Shown piece by piece: positions 51,531-63,659 of a stretch of 64,000 nucleotides of DNA. Source of the DNA: Magnetovibrio sp. (lineage in GTDB: Bacteria > Pseudomonadota > Alphaproteobacteria > Rhodospirillales > Magnetovibrionaceae); assembly GCF_036568125.1 (NCBI RefSeq), contig NZ_DATCTF010000012.1, positions 1-64,000 on the forward strand. The letters are read 5' to 3'. Both the position numbers and the translations under genes were made by a program. A model generated the notes under the pieces. That model saw only the letters and a list, made by a program, of their open reading frames with translations, searched no databases and was not told where the DNA came from. Position 1 is the first letter of the stretch; each line of letters starts with the position of its first letter.

Positions 51531-53663
51531 ATGAGCGATCTCATCAAACCCGGATTTCACGCCGATGCCCAGCCAGTCCCACGCCCCCAGCCGGGTGCCG
51601 GCAAACCGTTCCAGTTGGTGTCCGATTTCGAACCGGCGGGCGACCAGCCCAACGCCATCAAGGAACTCGTTCAAGGCCTCAACGACGGCGAAATGAACCA
51701 GGTTCTGCTGGGCGTCACCGGATCGGGCAAAACCTTCACCATCGCCCACACCATCGCCCAGGTGGAGCGCCCGGCGCTGGTGCTTGCCCCCAACAAGACC
51801 TTGGCGGCGCAGCTTTACGCGGAAATGAAGGACTTTTTCCCCCACAACGCGGTGGAATACTTCGTTTCGTACTACGACTATTACCAGCCCGAGGCCTACG
51901 TCGCGCGCACCGACACCTACATCGAAAAAGACGCCTCCATCAACGAACAGATCGACCGTATGCGCCACAGCGCCACCCGCGCGCTGTTCGAACGCCGCGA
52001 CGTGATCTTGGTCGCGTCGGTGTCGTGCATTTACGGTATCGGCTCGGCCGAAACCTATGCCGACATGGTGGTCAAGCTGGTGGCGGGCGAGGAATATACC
52101 CAAGACGACCTGCTGCGTTCGCTGGTGACGCTGCAATACAAACGCAACGATGCGGCGTTCGGCCGCGGCACCTTCCGAGTGCGCGGTGACGTGGTGGAGA
52201 TTTTCCCCAGCCACTACGAAGACCGAGCCTGGAAGCTGAGCTTTTTCGGCGACGAGTTGGAAAGCATCTACGAGGTCGACAGCCTGACCGGCGAAAAAAA
52301 CGCCGACCTGGAACAAATCACCATCTACCCCAACAGCCACTACGTCACCCCGCGCCCGACCTTGTTGCAGGCCATTCCACAAATCAAAGCGGAGATGAAG
52401 GCGCAGGTGGAAAAGTTCCGATCCGAAGGCAAACTGATCGAGGCCCAACGCATCGAGGAACGCACCACCTTCGATTTGGAGATGCTGGAAAGCACCGGCC
52501 ATTGCAGCGGCATCGAGAACTATTCGCGCTACCTGACCGGACGCCCGCCCGGCGCCCCGCCGCCGACCTTGTTCGAATACCTGCCCGAAGACGCGATCAT
52601 GGTCGCCGACGAAAGCCACGTGTCGGTGCCCCAGATCGGCGGCATGTACCGGGGCGACTTCAACCGCAAATCGACCCTGGCGCAATTCGGCTTTCGCCTG
52701 CCAAGCTGCATCGACAACCGCCCGCTGAAATTCGAAGAGTGGGACGCCATGCGCCCGCAGACCATCTTCGTGTCCGCCACACCCGCGCCGTGGGAACTGG
52801 AACGCACCGGCGGCGTGTTCGTCGAACAGGTGGTGCGCCCGACCGGCCTGATCGACCCCGAATGCATCGTCCGCCCCGTTTCCAGCCAAGTCGACGACCT
52901 GCTGGGCGAATGCAAAGCCGCCGCCGCCAAGGCGCAGCGCGTGCTGGTCACGGTGCTGACCAAAAAAATGGCCGAAGAGCTGACCGAATACATGCACGAA
53001 CACGGCGTGCGGGTGCGCTACATGCATTCCGACATCGAGACCCTGGAGCGCATTGAAATCATTCGCGATCTACGCCTGGGCGCGTTCGACGTGCTGATCG
53101 GCATCAACTTGCTGCGCGAAGGCTTGGACATTCCCGAATGCGCCCTGGTGGCGATCTTGGATGCCGATAAGGAAGGCTTTTTGCGTTCCAAGACCTCGCT
53201 GGTGCAGACCATCGGCCGGGCCGCGCGCAATCTGGATGGCCGGGTGATCTTGTACGCCGACAAAATGACCGACAGCTTGAATTACGCCATATCCGAAACC
53301 AACCGCCGCCGGGCCAAGCAAGAGGCCTACAACAAGGAACACGGCATCACCCCCGCCAGCGTCAAAAAGCACATCGCCGACGCCTTGGGCTCGGTGTACG
53401 AGCAGGACTACGTCACCGTCGATACCGGCGACAGCGGCGACGCCCATCTGGTCGGCAAGAGCCTCAAGCAGCACATCCAAGATCTCGATGTACGCATGAA
53501 AAAAGCCGCCGCCAATTTGGAATTCGAAGAAGCCGCGCGGCTGCGCGACGAAATCCGCCGCCTGGAAGCCCACGAACTGGGGTTGGATCTGGCCGGGGTG
53601 TCGAAATCCGCCGCCGCCAAAGCGGGGGCCGGATCGCGCCGCAAGGGCAAAAAGGGGCGCTAA
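51531..53663 (+). CDS. uvrB: excinuclease ABC subunit B
   Basis: 710 residues. Walker A is GVTGSGKT (61-68), the beta-hairpin region is [15 protein letters not shown], Walker B is VADESH, and the helicase motifs continue to [12 protein letters not shown] and QTIGRAARN. The C-terminal UVR domain ([20 protein letters not shown]) binds UvrC. A basic Ala/Gly/Lys-rich tail is longer than usual. It works in nucleotide excision repair. The last 4 bp overlap the stop of the convergent SixA-like gene. Confidence 0.96.
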   Translation: MSDLIKPGFHADAQPVPRPQPGAGKPFQLVSDFEPAGDQPNAIKELVQGLNDGEMNQVLLGVTGSGKTFTIAHTIAQVERPALVLAPNKTLAAQLYAEMKDFFPHNAVEYFVSYYDYYQPEAYVARTDTYIEKDASINEQIDRMRHSATRALFERRDVILVASVSCIYGIGSAETYADMVVKLVAGEEYTQDDLLRSLVTLQYKRNDAAFGRGTFRVRGDVVEIFPSHYEDRAWKLSFFGDELESIYEVDSLTGEKNADLEQITIYPNSHYVTPRPTLLQAIPQIKAEMKAQVEKFRSEGKLIEAQRIEERTTFDLEMLESTGHCSGIENYSRYLTGRPPGAPPPTLFEYLPEDAIMVADESHVSVPQIGGMYRGDFNRKSTLAQFGFRLPSCIDNRPLKFEEWDAMRPQTIFVSATPAPWELERTGGVFVEQVVRPTGLIDPECIVRPVSSQVDDLLGECKAAAAKAQRVLVTVLTKKMAEELTEYMHEHGVRVRYMHSDIETLERIEIIRDLRLGAFDVLIGINLLREGLDIPECALVAILDADKEGFLRSKTSLVQTIGRAARNLDGRVILYADKMTDSLNYAISETNRRRAKQEAYNKEHGITPASVKKHIADALGSVYEQDYVTVDTGDSGDAHLVGKSLKQHIQDLDVRMKKAAANLEFEEAARLRDEIRRLEAHELGLDLAGVSKSAAAKAGAGSRRKGKKGR

Positions 53664-54151
53664 ACCTCTTTATGTTCGCCCAGCATGCTGGGACGTTGCA
53701 TCCAATTGAGCGCCCAACCACCTGACGTCTCGCTGTCGTCGATACGTTCCAGACACACCACCGTGCCAGGTTCAAACGCGACCGCCATGCCGTTTTCCGA
53801 TCCGGTCAGGCAGCGGGCTGCCATCTTGGCCATGAACGGCATGTGGCCGACCACCATCAAATCACCGCCGGAAATTTCAGCGCTGTGCATCAAATGGTCC
53901 GTGCTGTCGTTGGGCCCCAGACCTTCGATTTCGACCGCTGCTTGGCCCGACCACACGTCTTTCGACAAAATATTTGCGGTTTGCTCGGCACGCGCCTTGC
54001 CCGAATGCACGACCTCGTCGACCCGCACATCGGCTATGAGCAAAAACGCCGCAATCTTCGCCGCGTCATTGCGACCTTTTTCACTGAGCGGACGCTTGGA
54101 ATCGGTTTCCTTGGGCAGGGCCTCGGCATGTTGAACCAGATACAGCTTCAT
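53660..54151 (-). CDS. SixA-type phosphohistidine phosphatase family protein
   Basis: 163 residues. Histidine-phosphatase features: LVQHAEA at the N-terminus with catalytic His8, [13 protein letters not shown] with the phosphate-binding Arg, and the late VVGHMPFM histidine. The first motif has Gln7 where RHG enzymes carry Arg. SixA proteins dephosphorylate phosphohistidine on Hpt domains. It starts 2 bp after a second, more canonical copy and probably shares its transcript. It ends in overlap with convergent uvrB. Confidence 0.82.
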   Translation of the reverse strand: MKLYLVQHAEALPKETDSKRPLSEKGRNDAAKIAAFLLIADVRVDEVVHSGKARAEQTANILSKDVWSGQAAVEIEGLGPNDSTDHLMHSAEISGGDLMVVGHMPFMAKMAARCLTGSENGMAVAFEPGTVVCLERIDDSETSGGWALNWMQRPSMLGEHKEV

Positions 54152-54153
54152 GC

Positions 54154-54642
54154 TCAGTCCTCACCCCGTTTTGGGCCGCGCACCAGACGCGGCGTCAACA
54201 TCCAACGCATCTGCCAGCTATCGCCATAGGGGTTGTGCGCCAAAGCCATGACCGTACCGGTTTTAACCTCGACCATGCCGGCGTGCGCATTGCCAGCCAT
54301 CAGATAAGAGACGGCTTCGCCCATAAACGGTTCGTGACCGCACACCATGGTGTCTTCTGTCCATTTTTCCGCCAGCTTTGCAAACGCCGTCACGTTGCCC
54401 CACGGCTCGATACCCGGAAGTTCCTCCAACTGGACGCCGGGCGCTATCTTTTCAGCTAGTATTTCCGCCGTTTCACGTGCGCGCGACAGGGTGCTGTGCA
54501 CCACACGGCCCACCGTGATCTCTTGGGTTTTAAGATGTTCGGCCACGGCCTCGACGTCCGCACGACCACGGGCGCTGAGATGGCGGTCGGCCTCTTCCGG
54601 CCCGAATTCGGCTTTGCCGTGACGCACAAGCAGCAATCTCAT
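54154..54642 (-). CDS. SixA-type phosphohistidine phosphatase
   Basis: 162 residues from the ATG giving MRLLLVRHGKAEF; the five codons before it are not supported. It has the full signature: RHG with catalytic His, LSARGRADVE, VVHSTLSRARETAEILAE and the second His in VCGHEPFM. It could remove phosphate from Hpt proteins such as those encoded at 19.5 and 32 kb, but that link is inference. It is coupled to the next phosphatase gene with a 2-bp gap. Confidence 0.88.
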   Translation of the reverse strand: MRLLLVRHGKAEFGPEEADRHLSARGRADVEAVAEHLKTQEITVGRVVHSTLSRARETAEILAEKIAPGVQLEELPGIEPWGNVTAFAKLAEKWTEDTMVCGHEPFMGEAVSYLMAGNAHAGMVEVKTGTVMALAHNPYGDSWQMRWMLTPRLVRGPKRGED

Positions 54643-54750
54643 CGCCCTACTTCCCATGCATGAATTTTAACAAATGCGCTGCGTCCAAAATTGCATTCAA
54701 CAACCAATAGCATCATCCCATGGACTTTAATACGTCGTAAAAATGAAACA

Positions 54751-54779
54751 TTGACCCTCATAGCGCTATGGTTTTAATT
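54751..54779 (+). promoter_or_regulatory. hemerythrin promoter with a palindrome in the spacer
   Basis: TTGACC (54751-54756), a 17-bp spacer and TTAATT (54774-54779). The spacer contains the perfect 12-bp palindrome CATAGCGCTATG (54759-54770), a natural repressor site. The predicted start lies within about 10 bases of the ATG, giving a nearly leaderless mRNA. Confidence 0.5.
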
Positions 54780-54792
54780 TCATGCGCGCCTA

Positions 54793-55209
54793 ATGCAGTT
54801 GGATTACAGATTCGTGACGTTCATACAATGGAGTGACAGCTACAAAGTCGGCCACAAAATCGTGGATTTCGACCATATGACGTTGGTCAACATCACCAAC
54901 GAGCTATTTATGCGCGTGGATCGCGGTTTTTCGGATGAAGAGATCGCCCAGACCATCGCCTTGCTGATCGACTATGTCGAACGTCATTTCGAGCGCGAAG
55001 AAGAGCTGTTCGTCAACTCCGACTACCCCGATGTCGACAAACACTTGGCGATGCACGAAGACATCAAAAAAACCGTCAAGGACATTGCCACGATCTACAA
55101 GACCAAACCCGACGCCATCAATATCAACGAGGTGTTGGAGTTTCTCAAAAAATGGTTGCTCAACCACATTTTGAAGGCCGACCAGGGTTATATGGAATAT
55201 CTGAAGTAA
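54793..55209 (+). CDS. bacteriohemerythrin
   Basis: 138 residues with the complete diiron ligand set of hemerythrins: VGHKIVDFDH (His and the HxxxE-like FDHMTL), HFEREEE, HLAMHED and NHILKADQGY. The four-helix bundle would bind O2 reversibly, for oxygen storage, sensing or delivery. No signal peptide or extra domain is present. The ATG lacks a clear ribosome site and follows a palindrome-bearing promoter, so it may be made only under particular conditions. Confidence 0.92.
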   Translation: MQLDYRFVTFIQWSDSYKVGHKIVDFDHMTLVNITNELFMRVDRGFSDEEIAQTIALLIDYVERHFEREEELFVNSDYPDVDKHLAMHEDIKKTVKDIATIYKTKPDAININEVLEFLKKWLLNHILKADQGYMEYLK

Positions 55210-55263
55210 CCCGACCTCGGCGCATGTTGGTCGAGGCCCAAACCGAGCCCCCACATTCCACAC

Positions 55264-55297
55264 AAAAAACGGGCCCCCTTTGCAGGAGACCCGTTTT
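55264..55297 (-). terminator. terminator of the atp operon
   Basis: Outer stem AAAACGGG / CCCGTTTT with an imperfect inner stem is followed on the minus strand by six Ts. It lies about 36 bp past the atpC stop. Confidence 0.72.
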
Positions 55298-55332
55298 CAA
55301 CGTTTAGGCGATAGCCTTGATCCGTGTGCCGC

Positions 55333-55752
55333 TTAGTGCGCCGTAGGAGCGACGCCCAGCGCCGCAAGCATGGCTTCGGCGGTTTTGATTTCCGCTTCTG
55401 CGTTGCTTTTGTCGATCTCGCTGGAAGCCTTTTCCAAGGCTTTCTTGGCGGATTCGAGGCGCGCTTGCGCTTCGTCCTGCTTGAGATCGCCCACAGCCTT
55501 GGCCTCTTCCGCCAACAACGTGCAGCGTTCCGGAGTGACTTCGACAAACCCGCCGGAAACGAAGATGCTTTCCGACACCTTACCGTCTTCGTGGATGTCG
55601 ACGACGCCGGGGCGCACGGTGCCGATCAGCGGCGTGTGACCGGGCAGCACACCGATGTCGCCTTCGGAACATGGCACGACGACCATGCTCACGGATTGCG
55701 ACTTCACAAGCCGCTCAGGCGATACCAGTTCGAATTCGACCCTATCGGTCAT
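55333..55752 (-). CDS. atpC: F1 ATP synthase epsilon subunit
   Basis: 139 residues. N-terminal beta-sandwich (FELVSPERLVKSQSVSMVVV, EGDIGVLPGHTPLIGTVRPG) and a C-terminal pair of helices (about 90-130), the typical epsilon layout. It couples rotation to catalysis and can inhibit ATP hydrolysis. It is the last gene of atpHAGDC, 40 bp after atpD. Confidence 0.95.
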   Translation of the reverse strand: MTDRVEFELVSPERLVKSQSVSMVVVPCSEGDIGVLPGHTPLIGTVRPGVVDIHEDGKVSESIFVSGGFVEVTPERCTLLAEEAKAVGDLKQDEAQARLESAKKALEKASSEIDKSNAEAEIKTAEAMLAALGVAPTAH

Positions 55753-55792
55753 GTGCTTTTACTCCAAACCCCAGAAAAACTGGGTCGTAAGA

Positions 55793-57232
<1,440 letters not shown>

Positions 57233-57254
57233 TTAAGCGTATTCAGCGTTTCTC

Positions 57255-58151
57255 TTACAGCGCTTCCGCGCCGGAGATAATTTCAATCAATTCACTGGTG
57301 ATAGCCGCCTGACGCGAACGGTTGTACGTCAGGGTAAGCTTGTCGATCATATCGCCAGCGTTGCGGGTTGCGTTGTCCATGGCCGTCATGCGCGAGCCGT
57401 GTTCCGAGGCCGAGCTTTCCAGCATCGCCTGAAAGACCTGAACGCCGAGATTCTTCGGCAACAGAACTTCGAGGATTTCACTTTCTTCGGGCTCGAATTC
57501 GTATGCGGCCTTCAGTTCGCCACTGTCAGCATCGTCACCGCTGTCGGCTTCATCCGAAGCGAACGGGATCAGTTGCTGCTTGGTGACGATCTGCGTCATC
57601 GCCGACTGGAATTTGTTGAAAACGATCGAGCAGACATCGAATTCGCCGGCTTCGAACATTTCCGTGATCCGGTCGGAGACCGCGGTCGCTTCGTGGTACT
57701 GGATGCCCTTCTTGCCCCCGACGCCGATCACGGTATCGATGATATCGCCGCGGAATTCGGATTTCAGAAGATCGGCACCCTTGCGACCGACGCACAGCAG
57801 CTTCACCGTCTTGCCCTGACCTTTGAGGTCGTGAACAAGTCGACGGCTTTCACGTACGATCGAGCCGTTGAAACCGCCGCACAAACCGCGGTCGGATGTG
57901 AACACCACCACCAGGTGGGTTTTGTCGTCACCGGTACCGGCAAGCAACTTCGGCCCGCCCTCCATACCGGCGAAAGAGCCGGCAAGAGAACGCAGCACCG
58001 TGTCCATACGCTCGGAATAAGCGCGGGCGGACTCGGCGGCATCTTGGGCGCGGCGCAATTTGGCGGCCGCGACCATTTTCATGGCCGAAGTGATCTTGCG
58101 CGTCGATTTGACGCTGTCGATCCGGTTCTTTAGGTCCTTGAGGTTAGGCAT
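57255..58151 (-). CDS. atpG: F1 ATP synthase gamma subunit
   Basis: 298 residues. The N-terminal helix ([21 protein letters not shown]) and C-terminal helix ([20 protein letters not shown]) form the rotating coiled coil. An acidic stretch ([13 protein letters not shown], about 195-207) in the central domain fits the insertion seen in this group. It sits between atpA and atpD. Confidence 0.96.
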   Translation of the reverse strand: MPNLKDLKNRIDSVKSTRKITSAMKMVAAAKLRRAQDAAESARAYSERMDTVLRSLAGSFAGMEGGPKLLAGTGDDKTHLVVVFTSDRGLCGGFNGSIVRESRRLVHDLKGQGKTVKLLCVGRKGADLLKSEFRGDIIDTVIGVGGKKGIQYHEATAVSDRITEMFEAGEFDVCSIVFNKFQSAMTQIVTKQQLIPFASDEADSGDDADSGELKAAYEFEPEESEILEVLLPKNLGVQVFQAMLESSASEHGSRMTAMDNATRNAGDMIDKLTLTYNRSRQAAITSELIEIISGAEAL

Positions 58152-58188
58152 GAGACGTTGTCCCGCTCCGCTCCTTGAGGTCTAACAC

Positions 58189-59721
58189 TTAGGCGAAAGA
58201 CTTGGTGAAGTCTTCGATGAACTTCGCCAGCTTGCCTTCGGTTTCCTCGGACAGGGCCTTATCGTTACGGATAGTGGCCAAAATGTCCGCACCCTTAGAG
58301 CGCAGCTCGCCGAGCAACGCATGCTCGTAACGGGTCACGTCCTTGGTATCGATCTTGTCGAGGTAACCCTTCACGCCGGAATAGATCACGGCGACCTGCT
58401 CTTCAACGGTGAGCGGGCTGTACTGGGGCTGCTTCAACAGCTCGGTCAAGCGCGCGCCGCGAGCCAGCAAGCGCTGGGTCGCCGGATCGAGATCCGAAGC
58501 GAACTGCGCGAACGCAGCCATTTCGCGGTACTGAGCGAGTTCCAGCTTGATCGAGCCGGCAACCTGCTTCATCGCTTTGATCTGGGCGGAGGAACCGACG
58601 CGGGAAACCGACAGACCGACGTTCACGGCCGGGCGGATGCCTTTGTAGAACAGTTCCGATTCCAAGAAGATCTGACCGTCGGTGATGGAAATCACGTTCG
58701 TCGGAATGTATGCCGACACGTCACCGGCCTGGGTTTCGATCACCGGCAGTGCGGTCAACGAACCGTTACCGGCGGCGTCGCCCAATTTACAGGCGCGTTC
58801 CAGCAGACGGGAGTGCAGGTAGAAAACGTCGCCCGGATAAGCTTCGCGGCCCGGCGGGCGGCGCAGCAACAGCGACATCTGACGATAAGCGACAGCCTGC
58901 TTGGTCAAGTCATCGTAGAAGATGACCGCGTGCTGGCCGTTGTCGCGGAAGAATTCACCGATGGTCGCGCCGGTGTAGGGCGCCAGGAACTGCATCGGGG
59001 CCGGGTCGGATGCGGTCGCAGCGACGACGACGGAATATTCCATCGCGCCGTTGTCTTCCAGCGTCTTCACCAACTGCGCAACCGTGGAGCGCTTCTGACC
59101 GACGGCGACATAAATGCAGAACAGCTTTTCGCTGTCGTTGGTCGCGGACTGGTTGATGCTCTTTTGGTTCAAGATGGTGTCGATGATGACGGCGGTTTTG
59201 CCGGTTTGACGGTCACCGATGACCAATTCGCGCTGACCGCGGCCGATGGGGATCAAGCTATCGATCGCCTTCAGGCCGGTCTGCATCGGTTCGTGGACCG
59301 ATTTACGCGGGATGATGCCCGGGGCCTTGACTTCCACGCGACCGCGGGTGGCGTCCGTGATCGGACCCTTGCCGTCGATGGGATTGCCGAGACCGTCGAC
59401 AACACGGCCCAGCAGGCCTTTGCCGACCGGAACGTCAACGATGGAACCAGTGCGCTTGACGACATCGCCTTCTTTGATGCCACGGTCGTCACCGAAGATA
59501 ACAACACCGACGTTGTCTTCTTCAAGGTTCAGAGCCATGCCCTTGACGGCGCCCGGAAACTCAACCATTTCACCGGCCTGGACGTTATCAAGGCCATAAA
59601 CGCGCGCGATACCGTCACCGACGGAGAGCACTTGACCAACCTCGGCGACTTCCGCCTCGGTACCGAAATTAGCGATCTGATCTTTCAGAATTGCGGAAAT
59701 TTCCGCGGCACGGATATCCAT
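58189..59721 (-). CDS. atpA: F1 ATP synthase alpha subunit
   Basis: 510 residues with P-loop GDRQTGKT, the regulatory nucleotide-site motifs and the C-terminal alpha-specific segment ([14 protein letters not shown]). The start overlaps the atpH stop by one base (TAATG), which couples their translation. Confidence 0.98.
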   Translation of the reverse strand: MDIRAAEISAILKDQIANFGTEAEVAEVGQVLSVGDGIARVYGLDNVQAGEMVEFPGAVKGMALNLEEDNVGVVIFGDDRGIKEGDVVKRTGSIVDVPVGKGLLGRVVDGLGNPIDGKGPITDATRGRVEVKAPGIIPRKSVHEPMQTGLKAIDSLIPIGRGQRELVIGDRQTGKTAVIIDTILNQKSINQSATNDSEKLFCIYVAVGQKRSTVAQLVKTLEDNGAMEYSVVVAATASDPAPMQFLAPYTGATIGEFFRDNGQHAVIFYDDLTKQAVAYRQMSLLLRRPPGREAYPGDVFYLHSRLLERACKLGDAAGNGSLTALPVIETQAGDVSAYIPTNVISITDGQIFLESELFYKGIRPAVNVGLSVSRVGSSAQIKAMKQVAGSIKLELAQYREMAAFAQFASDLDPATQRLLARGARLTELLKQPQYSPLTVEEQVAVIYSGVKGYLDKIDTKDVTRYEHALLGELRSKGADILATIRNDKALSEETEGKLAKFIEDFTKSFA

Positions 59722-60281
59722 TATCCAATCCCCTTCATGGAGAGGTGTAACTGCTGCAACTGGGTTTTAAGCGATGAGTCGATCATGCGCGAACCGACCT
59801 TGACGATCATCCCGCCAAGCAGGCTTTCGTCAACATCGGCTTCAATGGAGATTTTGCTCCCCACTGCCTTTTTCAACACATCGGAAACAGCCTGAAGCTG
59901 AGCATCGGAAAGCTTCTTGGCCGTTGTGACTTGCGCCGTGGCTTCGCCCCGGCGACGCGACAATTCATTGAGATACGCCGCGATCATGCTTTGCAGTGCA
60001 GGCAAACGGCGGTTCTGGGCGACGGTGCCAACAAAATTGCTGGTCAAATCGTCCATGGAGGCTTTGGCACAAAGCGCCATCATAGCCTTAACCTGTTCGC
60101 CACGGGTGAGAACCGGTGATGAAATCACGCGGCGCAAATCGGCACTGTCATTAATCATCGACCTCAAAGACTTGAGATCTTCGGCGACCTTATCGAGGCT
60201 CGACGCGGCGTCGGCCAACCCATAAAGAGCGGCGGCATAACGGCCCGCGAGGCCTGTGGTACCTGTGGTCTCGGATGACAC
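59721..60281 (-). CDS. atpH: F1 ATP synthase delta subunit
   Basis: 186 residues. The N-terminal helical domain ([20 protein letters not shown]) and C-terminal segment ([20 protein letters not shown]) match delta/OSCP. It joins the F1 head to the peripheral stalk. It is first in the operon, about 100 bp after the promoter. Confidence 0.95.
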   Translation of the reverse strand: MSSETTGTTGLAGRYAAALYGLADAASSLDKVAEDLKSLRSMINDSADLRRVISSPVLTRGEQVKAMMALCAKASMDDLTSNFVGTVAQNRRLPALQSMIAAYLNELSRRRGEATAQVTTAKKLSDAQLQAVSDVLKKAVGSKISIEADVDESLLGGMIVKVGSRMIDSSLKTQLQQLHLSMKGIG

Positions 60282-60386
60282 CTGGGAGAATCCCTGACCT
60301 GAGTGTTTAGCCCGGGGGCGAAAGCCCCTCTAAATCGTCCGCTTTGCACACACAAAATAATTGCTGCCCATGCGTAGCGCGGCAGT

Positions 60387-60415
60387 TATCTAACACAGGG
60401 GTATGGGTGTTGCAA
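60387..60415 (-). promoter_or_regulatory. sigma-70 promoter of the atp operon
   Basis: On the minus strand TTGCAA (60410-60415), a 17-bp spacer and TAGATA (60387-60392), 106 bp before the atpH start. The rest of the 363-bp gap (60416-60644) is A/T-rich with no gene or clear signal. Confidence 0.65.
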
Positions 60416-60644
60416 GGCGACTCTTCGCATATTTATTTTCGCAGAAATCCAGGGGTTTGCCCCATTTCCAGCCGATCGGTTTATATGCTTTTTTCCATAT
60501 ATTAGGAAATGCGCATAAAAAGGTTTCATAATGTTTCAAGACTCGCCGAATTCCGCCCTTATCGAGGCGCAAAAAAATCTCTTCCCCTCGACGATCTCAA
60601 ACATTCGCAATGCCGCATATTTATGTTTTCTGATATGCGCACGC

Positions 60645-62858
60645 CTATAAAAAACTTTGCGGATCGACGTCGATTTGGATTCGCACACCTTTTTCACGCC
60701 GTTTCGCCTGCCCCAGGCGCTCCAGCCATTCCCGCACCACCGGCTGGGGGGCGATGCCGGGTTTGAGCTTCATCAAAAGGCGCCGACGATGACGTCCGCG
60801 CAGCATTGCCAACGGCGCGGGCGCCGGGCCCAGCACTTCGATGCCATCGTAATGTGGGGCATAGCGGCTGAGGCTGGCTGCCTGCGCGTCGACGGCATGT
60901 TCGTGAGCGCCTGACACAATCACCGCCACCAAGCGCCCGAACGGCGGCATATGAAGGTCTTCGCGCGCCTTGACCTCTTCGGCGATGAAGCGATCGCGCA
61001 CGCCCGATTTCATCGCCTGCATCACCGCATGATCGGGCTGGTAGGTTTGCACCAGCACCCGGCCCGCGCGTTCGCCGCGCCCGGCGCGCCCGGCGACTTG
61101 GTACAAAAGCTGATAGGTGCGTTCGGCGGCCCGCAGATCGCCGCCCGCCAAGCCCAAATCGCCATCGACCACGCCGACCAGGGTCAACATGGGAAAGTGA
61201 TAGCCCTTGGCGACAATTTGGGTGCCGATGATCAGGTCGACCTCGTGGCGTTCGATGCGTTCGATCAAGTCGGCCGCGGCGCGCGGTCCGGTCAGGGTGT
61301 CGGAGCTGGCCAGCGCCACCCGTGCGTCGGGAAACGCGATGCGGGCTTCTTCCGCGACCCGCTCGACCCCGGGACCGCAGGCATGAAAGCTGTGCTCGGC
61401 CTCGCAATTGGGGCAGCGTTCGGGCATCGCGATGGTGTGGCCGCAGTGATGGCACTGCAACCGGCCACGCACCCGATGTTCCACCAGCCACGCCGAACAA
61501 TTGGGGCACGCCAGACGGAACCCGCAAGTGCGGCACAGCGTCAGCGGCGCATAGCCGCGGCGGTTCAAAAACAGCATCGCCTGTTCGCCCGCGGCGAAGG
61601 TCTGGTCCAGTGCCTCGACCAAGGACGGCGACAGCCACCGCGTCGCGGGCAGCTTTTCGCGGCGCATGTCGATCAGGTCCAGTTCCGGCAGCACCGCGCC
61701 GCCGTGGCGTTCGGGCAGATGCAGCAAGGTGTACTTGCCATTTTCGGCGTTGACCGCCGTTTCCAACGACGGCGTCGCCGATGCCAGGCAGATCGGAATG
61801 GCCCCCAAATGCGCGCGCACCACCGCCATGTCGCGGGCGTTATAGATGACGCCTTCTTCTTGCTTGAACGCCGGGTCGTGTTCTTCATCGACGACGATCA
61901 GACCCAGGTTGCGATAGGGCAAAAACAGCGCCGAACGTGCACCCACAACCACGTTGACCTTGCCGTCGGCCACCGCCCGCCATGTTTCGCGGCGATCGCG
62001 CGCGCCCAGATCGGAATGCCATTCGGCGGGGCGCGCGCCGAAGCGGCGCTCGAACCGCGCCAGCCATTGTGAACTGAGGGCGATTTCCGGCAACAGCACC
62101 AACACCTGCTGAGCGTTTTTCAGCGCTTCGGCCACCGCCTCGAAATAGACCTCGGTCTTGCCCGAGCCCGGCACCCCGTCGAGCAGCACCGCCGCATAAC
62201 CGCCCGCCTTGGTTTTCGCCGCCAAATCGGCGGCGGCGGCGCGCTGGGCGTCGGACAAATCCGGCCCCCGGCGATGCGGGTCGGGTTGCGGCCAAACTTT
62301 CTCGCGCAGCCGCGACGCTTCCACCAGCGCGCCCGCTTTGGCCAATCCCGCGACCACGGCGGGCGAGCATCCCGCCTCCATCGCCGCTTCGGCCGCGCTC
62401 AGCGGTGGGCCGTCTTTGAGCACCGCCAACACCCGTTCGCGGGTGGCGGTCAGTTTAATCTCGGGCTGCGGTTCGGCCAGTCGGTAGGTTTTGACGCCTT
62501 TGGGCGGTTCCAGTGCGTCGCTCACGCTCATCGCCATTTTCAGCACCGCCCCGGGGCTCGACAGCGTGTAGCCCGCGACCCAGTCGATGAAACGCCGGGT
62601 GATTTCGGCCATCGGTACGGCAGGCAATTTTTCGATCACCGCCTTGAGCTTGCCGTCCGCGACATCGCCCGCCCCCGGCCCCCATACCACGCCGAGCATT
62701 TTGCGTGGGCCCAACGGCACGCGCACGAAATCACCCGCACCAAGCATGAGATCCTCGGGCACGCGGTAATCGTAGACCTGGCCGAACGGCCCCGGCAGCA
62801 GAACGCCGCAGCGTGCGCCGGGGGGGTATGTGTCTGGGAGCGAATCGATCTGCGTCAT
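60645..62858 (-). CDS. priA: primosomal replication helicase PriA
   Basis: 737 residues. N-terminal 3'-DNA-binding domain, Walker A (GVPGSGKTEVY near 225), DEEH box (VVDEEHDPAF) and the zinc-binding cysteines CRTCGF, CPNC, CHHCGH, CPNCE in the C-terminal half. It restarts replication at collapsed forks. Codon use and length are normal for the family. It is divergent from the DUF484-xerC pair, as in many alphaproteobacteria. Confidence 0.95.
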   Translation of the reverse strand: MTQIDSLPDTYPPGARCGVLLPGPFGQVYDYRVPEDLMLGAGDFVRVPLGPRKMLGVVWGPGAGDVADGKLKAVIEKLPAVPMAEITRRFIDWVAGYTLSSPGAVLKMAMSVSDALEPPKGVKTYRLAEPQPEIKLTATRERVLAVLKDGPPLSAAEAAMEAGCSPAVVAGLAKAGALVEASRLREKVWPQPDPHRRGPDLSDAQRAAAADLAAKTKAGGYAAVLLDGVPGSGKTEVYFEAVAEALKNAQQVLVLLPEIALSSQWLARFERRFGARPAEWHSDLGARDRRETWRAVADGKVNVVVGARSALFLPYRNLGLIVVDEEHDPAFKQEEGVIYNARDMAVVRAHLGAIPICLASATPSLETAVNAENGKYTLLHLPERHGGAVLPELDLIDMRREKLPATRWLSPSLVEALDQTFAAGEQAMLFLNRRGYAPLTLCRTCGFRLACPNCSAWLVEHRVRGRLQCHHCGHTIAMPERCPNCEAEHSFHACGPGVERVAEEARIAFPDARVALASSDTLTGPRAAADLIERIERHEVDLIIGTQIVAKGYHFPMLTLVGVVDGDLGLAGGDLRAAERTYQLLYQVAGRAGRGERAGRVLVQTYQPDHAVMQAMKSGVRDRFIAEEVKAREDLHMPPFGRLVAVIVSGAHEHAVDAQAASLSRYAPHYDGIEVLGPAPAPLAMLRGRHRRRLLMKLKPGIAPQPVVREWLERLGQAKRREKGVRIQIDVDPQSFL

Positions 62859-62951
62859 GCCCCCAGCTTACGGAAGGAAAGCATTAACGAAAATGGTTCA
62901 TGATGAGCCATTACGATTCGGTCCGAGACTTCGGAACTGTGAGGGGCGCCC

Positions 62952-63659
62952 ATGACCATGAACATCCAAACCACCGAGACACTGTTGAGTGACGACGATA
63001 TCGGCCAGTATTTGCTCGACAATCCGGATTTCTTTTCGCGCAATCCCGAAGTCTTGGTACAGATGCAGGGCCCGACGGCGGTGCAACGCGCCGACGGCGT
63101 CGTCGACTTCCAATCCGTGATGGTCGACCGGCTGCGCGATGAAATCCAGAACCTCACCGCCTGCACCCAGGACGTGATCGAAACCAGCCGCACCAACATG
63201 ACCTATCTGACCCGTACCCACGCTGCGGTGCTGGCGTTGTTGTCGGCCCAGGACGCGCAGCACATGGCGCGGATCATCACCCAGGACTTGCCGTTGCTGT
63301 TGGACGTCGATGCTGTGGCGTTCGGTTTCGAACAAAACACCAAGGCCGAGACGGCCTTGCGTCTGCCCGGCGTGCGCATGCTGCCGTTCAATTATCTGGA
63401 CGCGCAGATCGGCGAAGGCGGCGACGTCGCCTTGATCCGCGACATGCTCGACGACGGCACCGTGTTCGGCGACGAGCATCTCGACATTCGCTCCGCCGCG
63501 CTGGCGCGTTTGCGTCCCAGCGCCACCACCGCGGGTGGCCTGATCGCACTGGGTTCGCACATGTCCGGCGCGTTTCACGCCGGTCAGGGCACGGATTTGC
63601 TCAATTTCCTGGCCCGCGTCTGCGAAAAGCTGTTCCAGAAATGGCTCACCAACACCTAG
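62952..63659 (+). CDS. DUF484 family protein
   Basis: 235 residues with the DUF484 start (YLLDNPDFFSRNPEVLVQM), a coiled-coil segment (about 50-90) and a GAF-like C-terminal half (GLIALGSHMSGAFHAGQGTDLLNFLARVCEKLF). The family is GAF-related and often lies just before xerC. Its function is unknown; linkage suggests a role in chromosome handling. The xerC start lies 19 bp inside its end. Confidence 0.9.
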   Translation: MTMNIQTTETLLSDDDIGQYLLDNPDFFSRNPEVLVQMQGPTAVQRADGVVDFQSVMVDRLRDEIQNLTACTQDVIETSRTNMTYLTRTHAAVLALLSAQDAQHMARIITQDLPLLLDVDAVAFGFEQNTKAETALRLPGVRMLPFNYLDAQIGEGGDVALIRDMLDDGTVFGDEHLDIRSAALARLRPSATTAGGLIALGSHMSGAFHAGQGTDLLNFLARVCEKLFQKWLTNT

